Shown one piece after another: positions 35,269 to 36,585 of a stretch of DNA of 36,585 nt. A program made the translations under genes and the position numbers. Origin of the DNA: Oscillospiraceae bacterium (lineage in GTDB: Bacteria; Bacillota; Clostridia; Oscillospirales; Oscillospiraceae); assembly GCA_031281195.1 (NCBI GenBank), contig JAITFS010000136.1:1-36585 (forward strand). The letters run 5' to 3'. The notes under the pieces are model-generated. The model had not been told where the DNA came from. It searched no databases and was given only the letters and a program-made list of their open reading frames with translations. The stretch's first letter is position 1. Each line of letters begins with the position of its first letter.

Positions 35269-35473
35269 TAAAAGTTAAGAAGTTGGAATTAAGACTAGTT
35301 CTACTCTCTCATGGGAGGGTGTGAGCACTGGTCGACGTATCCATTATCTGTTCCTACTTAACTTAATGATATGATTTTGGTTTTACCAAGAACTATTTTA
35401 CACTATCAATGTATATGTGCAGCAATTATCACAGTTTTTTCTACTTACTGTTGATATAATTGAACAGTAGCAC
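35269..35473. other. Intergenic region between the glycan operon and the ParB-like gene
   Basis: 205 bp between convergent genes. It contains distant complementary arms around AAGTTAAG (about 35273) and CTTAACTT (about 35357) with one mismatch in the extension, and no clear terminator or gene. It is a candidate right boundary of the glycan locus because the genes beyond it are of another type. Confidence 0.4.
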
Positions 35474-36349
35474 CTACATCCCCTCATATAACCGCTCCAA
35501 ATCATCAATGTATGATCTGAGCATAGATTTTACATCACTAGAATCACTGTTTTGGTTTAGCTTATGCAGGTTTGCTCCAAAAGAGTTTGCTGCACTTACT
35601 ATTGGTGCAACCAGGGATTTTACTAAATCATTAATGTAATCATTATTAAGTTCAAACGATTGTTTTATGTTGTCGTTCGTTTTATTGTAGTCTGTTTCTT
35701 GAACAGTAGCATTATTTTGAAACTCTTTTGCGTCAAATGTACCATCTTCAATGCTTTGTGCAATGTTTGTTATTTCTTCTTCACTAGCCTTGGATAAGCC
35801 ACGAAGCTTCTTTCTGCTTATCTTGGTTTTTTCGAGCAGTATTTCTTGTTTTGCGTCTAGAGAAACACGCCCGATAGCTACGACAACTTCTGCCATTTCA
35901 GCATCTCGCTTGATAGTTCTAGGCGAAATGTTAAATCTGTCTGAAAGTTTGTCAGCAGTACTTGATCTCGATGGGTCATTGTGACCTCTCGAGATTTGTC
36001 TATCTGTCCAATAGTCTCCACCGTGACTCTTTTTCTCAAGATTATATAACATACCACGGTAAATACTGTTTTGCATTGAGGTCAAATTACGTCGTGCAAG
36101 CTGGTGAGTAATCATCCACTCCAACGCATCATCTCTTGTCTCAAGTTCGATAGCAATTGTATTAAACGGCAAATCATACTCAGTACATATCGAATAACGA
36201 TTGTACCCGTCGATGAGTATATCGTTCCAAAGTATCAGCGGCAACATACAGCCATGTTCCAGAATATTTTGAGTTAACCCTTCAAGTTCAAGTGGGTCAA
36301 GTTGTGGGAGTAAAGCTTGGAATTCTTCGTCGATGATTATGTTTGGCAT
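35474..36349 (-). CDS. ParB-like N-terminal-domain protein with helix-turn-helix
   Basis: 291 residues. Residues 1-90 form a ParB/RepB-like domain, with LIDGYNRY (45-52) in the place of the GERRYRA motif of true ParB. A helix-turn-helix follows at about 131-157 (LSDRFNISPRTIKRDAEM), then a charged and Asn-rich region with a possible coiled coil at the end. Such proteins occur on plasmids and integrative elements and as orphan regulators. No parA or parS-like site is visible, so a segregation role is not supported here. The start is ATG 36349 with a strong AAGGAGG about 9 nt upstream. Confidence 0.75.
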   Translation of the reverse strand: MPNIIIDEEFQALLPQLDPLELEGLTQNILEHGCMLPLILWNDILIDGYNRYSICTEYDLPFNTIAIELETRDDALEWMITHQLARRNLTSMQNSIYRGMLYNLEKKSHGGDYWTDRQISRGHNDPSRSSTADKLSDRFNISPRTIKRDAEMAEVVVAIGRVSLDAKQEILLEKTKISRKKLRGLSKASEEEITNIAQSIEDGTFDAKEFQNNATVQETDYNKTNDNIKQSFELNNDYINDLVKSLVAPIVSAANSFGANLHKLNQNSDSSDVKSMLRSYIDDLERLYEGM

Positions 36350-36454
36350 GGTGGGTGTCCTCCTTGGATGAGTTGTGGTAGGTTGTACATTATCTGAACA
36401 CTTAATATTATATAGAGTATCTTGGTAAAATCTACATTAAATAAATATTTTCTC

Positions 36455-36484
36455 TTGACAAAGGGCAGCATTGCATAATATATT
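36455..36484 (+). promoter_or_regulatory. Promoter of the gene starting at 36538
   Basis: A perfect TTGACA (36455-36460), an 18-bp spacer and TATATT (36479-36484). A second TTGCATAATAT (36471-36481) resembles the PI-PLC promoter at 29069. The gap 36350-36537 otherwise holds only the leader of the ParB-like gene. Confidence 0.5.
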
Positions 36485-36537
36485 TAGCATAAATAAAGTG
36501 AAAAAACGTAGTAATAATAAAAATTAAGGAGATAGCC

Positions 36538-36585
36538 ATGTTTATTAAACAATTAGATGTTGTTAAAGGCGATAATAGCGATGTT
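36538..36585 (+). CDS. Start of an unknown gene (cut by the window end)
   Basis: ATG 36538 with a strong AAGGAG (36526-36531) 6 nt upstream and a promoter at 36455-36484. The 16 visible codons read MFIKQLDVVKGDNSDV and continue beyond the window. Too short to name. Confidence 0.6.
   Translation, partial: MFIKQLDVVKGDNSDV

Noticed and set aside
35474-36349. Plasmid or chromosome partitioning system
   Set aside because: Only a ParB-like gene is visible, with no parA partner or centromere-like repeats.

Overview
The window looks like a chromosomal cell-surface glycan locus of a low-GC Gram-positive bacterium, most likely a member of the Clostridia. The grounds are the AT-rich sequence, AGGAGG-type ribosome binding sites with frequent GTG and TTG starts, sigma-A-like promoters, a secreted protein with choline-binding-type cell-wall repeats, and family-8 glycosyltransferases of the type common in that class. 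No rRNA, tRNA, CRISPR array or complete insertion sequence was seen.

Layout. (1) 202-3134 (+): a compact GDP-heptose operon, hddA, a fused hddC-gmhB, and gmhA. (2) 3196-6137 (-): an AAA ATPase/PD-(D/E)XK protein and a tandem pair of methyltransferase-like genes, with three copies of a small palindromic repeat around them. (3) 6177-9034 (-): NAD-dependent epimerase, FkbM-type methyltransferase and GT4 glycosyltransferase, transcribed in the order GT4, FkbM, epimerase. A GT8 gene (9278-10264, +) diverges from them. (4) 10271-17347 (-): a tight seven-gene operon read as fucosyltransferase (GT11), GDP-fucose synthase, an unknown FkbM-like protein, a polytopic membrane protein, a nonulosonate synthase, a CMP-nonulosonate synthetase fused to a phosphatase, and a TylF-like methyltransferase. 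(5) 17507-19255 (-): a truncated and an intact GT8. (6) 19446-24335 (-): Wzx-type flippase, a methyltransferase containing a G9 tract, and the bifunctional fucokinase/GDP-fucose pyrophosphorylase FKP. (7) 24428-26893 (-): GT2 and a B12-binding radical SAM protein, visibly richer in G/C, ended upstream by a strong terminator. (8) 26994-30421: divergent genes for a GLUG/cell-wall-repeat surface protein (-) and a PI-PLC-domain protein (+). (9) 30422-30737: a probable insertion-sequence scar and a possible small RNA. (10) 30735-35268: a polyprenyl-phosphate GT2 (-), then an operon of a second membrane-protein paralogue, a GT2 and a GT8 (+). (11) 35474-36585: a ParB-like gene (-) and the start of another gene (+), probably marking the right end of the glycan region.

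How the genes fit together. Three activated sugars are suggested: GDP-D-glycero-alpha-D-manno-heptose, a CMP-nonulosonate (KDN-like or sialic-acid-like, made through a 9-phosphate), and GDP-L-fucose (an Fcl gene and a salvage FKP gene). Glycosyltransferases of families 2, 4, 8 and 11 would assemble them, several methyltransferases would decorate the product, and the Wzx flippase would export the lipid-linked unit. The polytopic membrane proteins could polymerise or transfer it. This assembly order is inference.

The most interesting signals are two homopolymer tracts in methyltransferase genes. An A8 tract lies just before the point where two tandem ORFs change frame, and a G9 tract lies inside another gene. 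Both could make glycan methylation switchable. Next come the three-copy palindromic repeat, the nonulosonate module with a synthase lacking the usual C-terminal domain and a synthetase fused to a phosphatase, and the small-RNA-like promoter/hairpin/T-tract unit beside a decayed insertion-sequence end.
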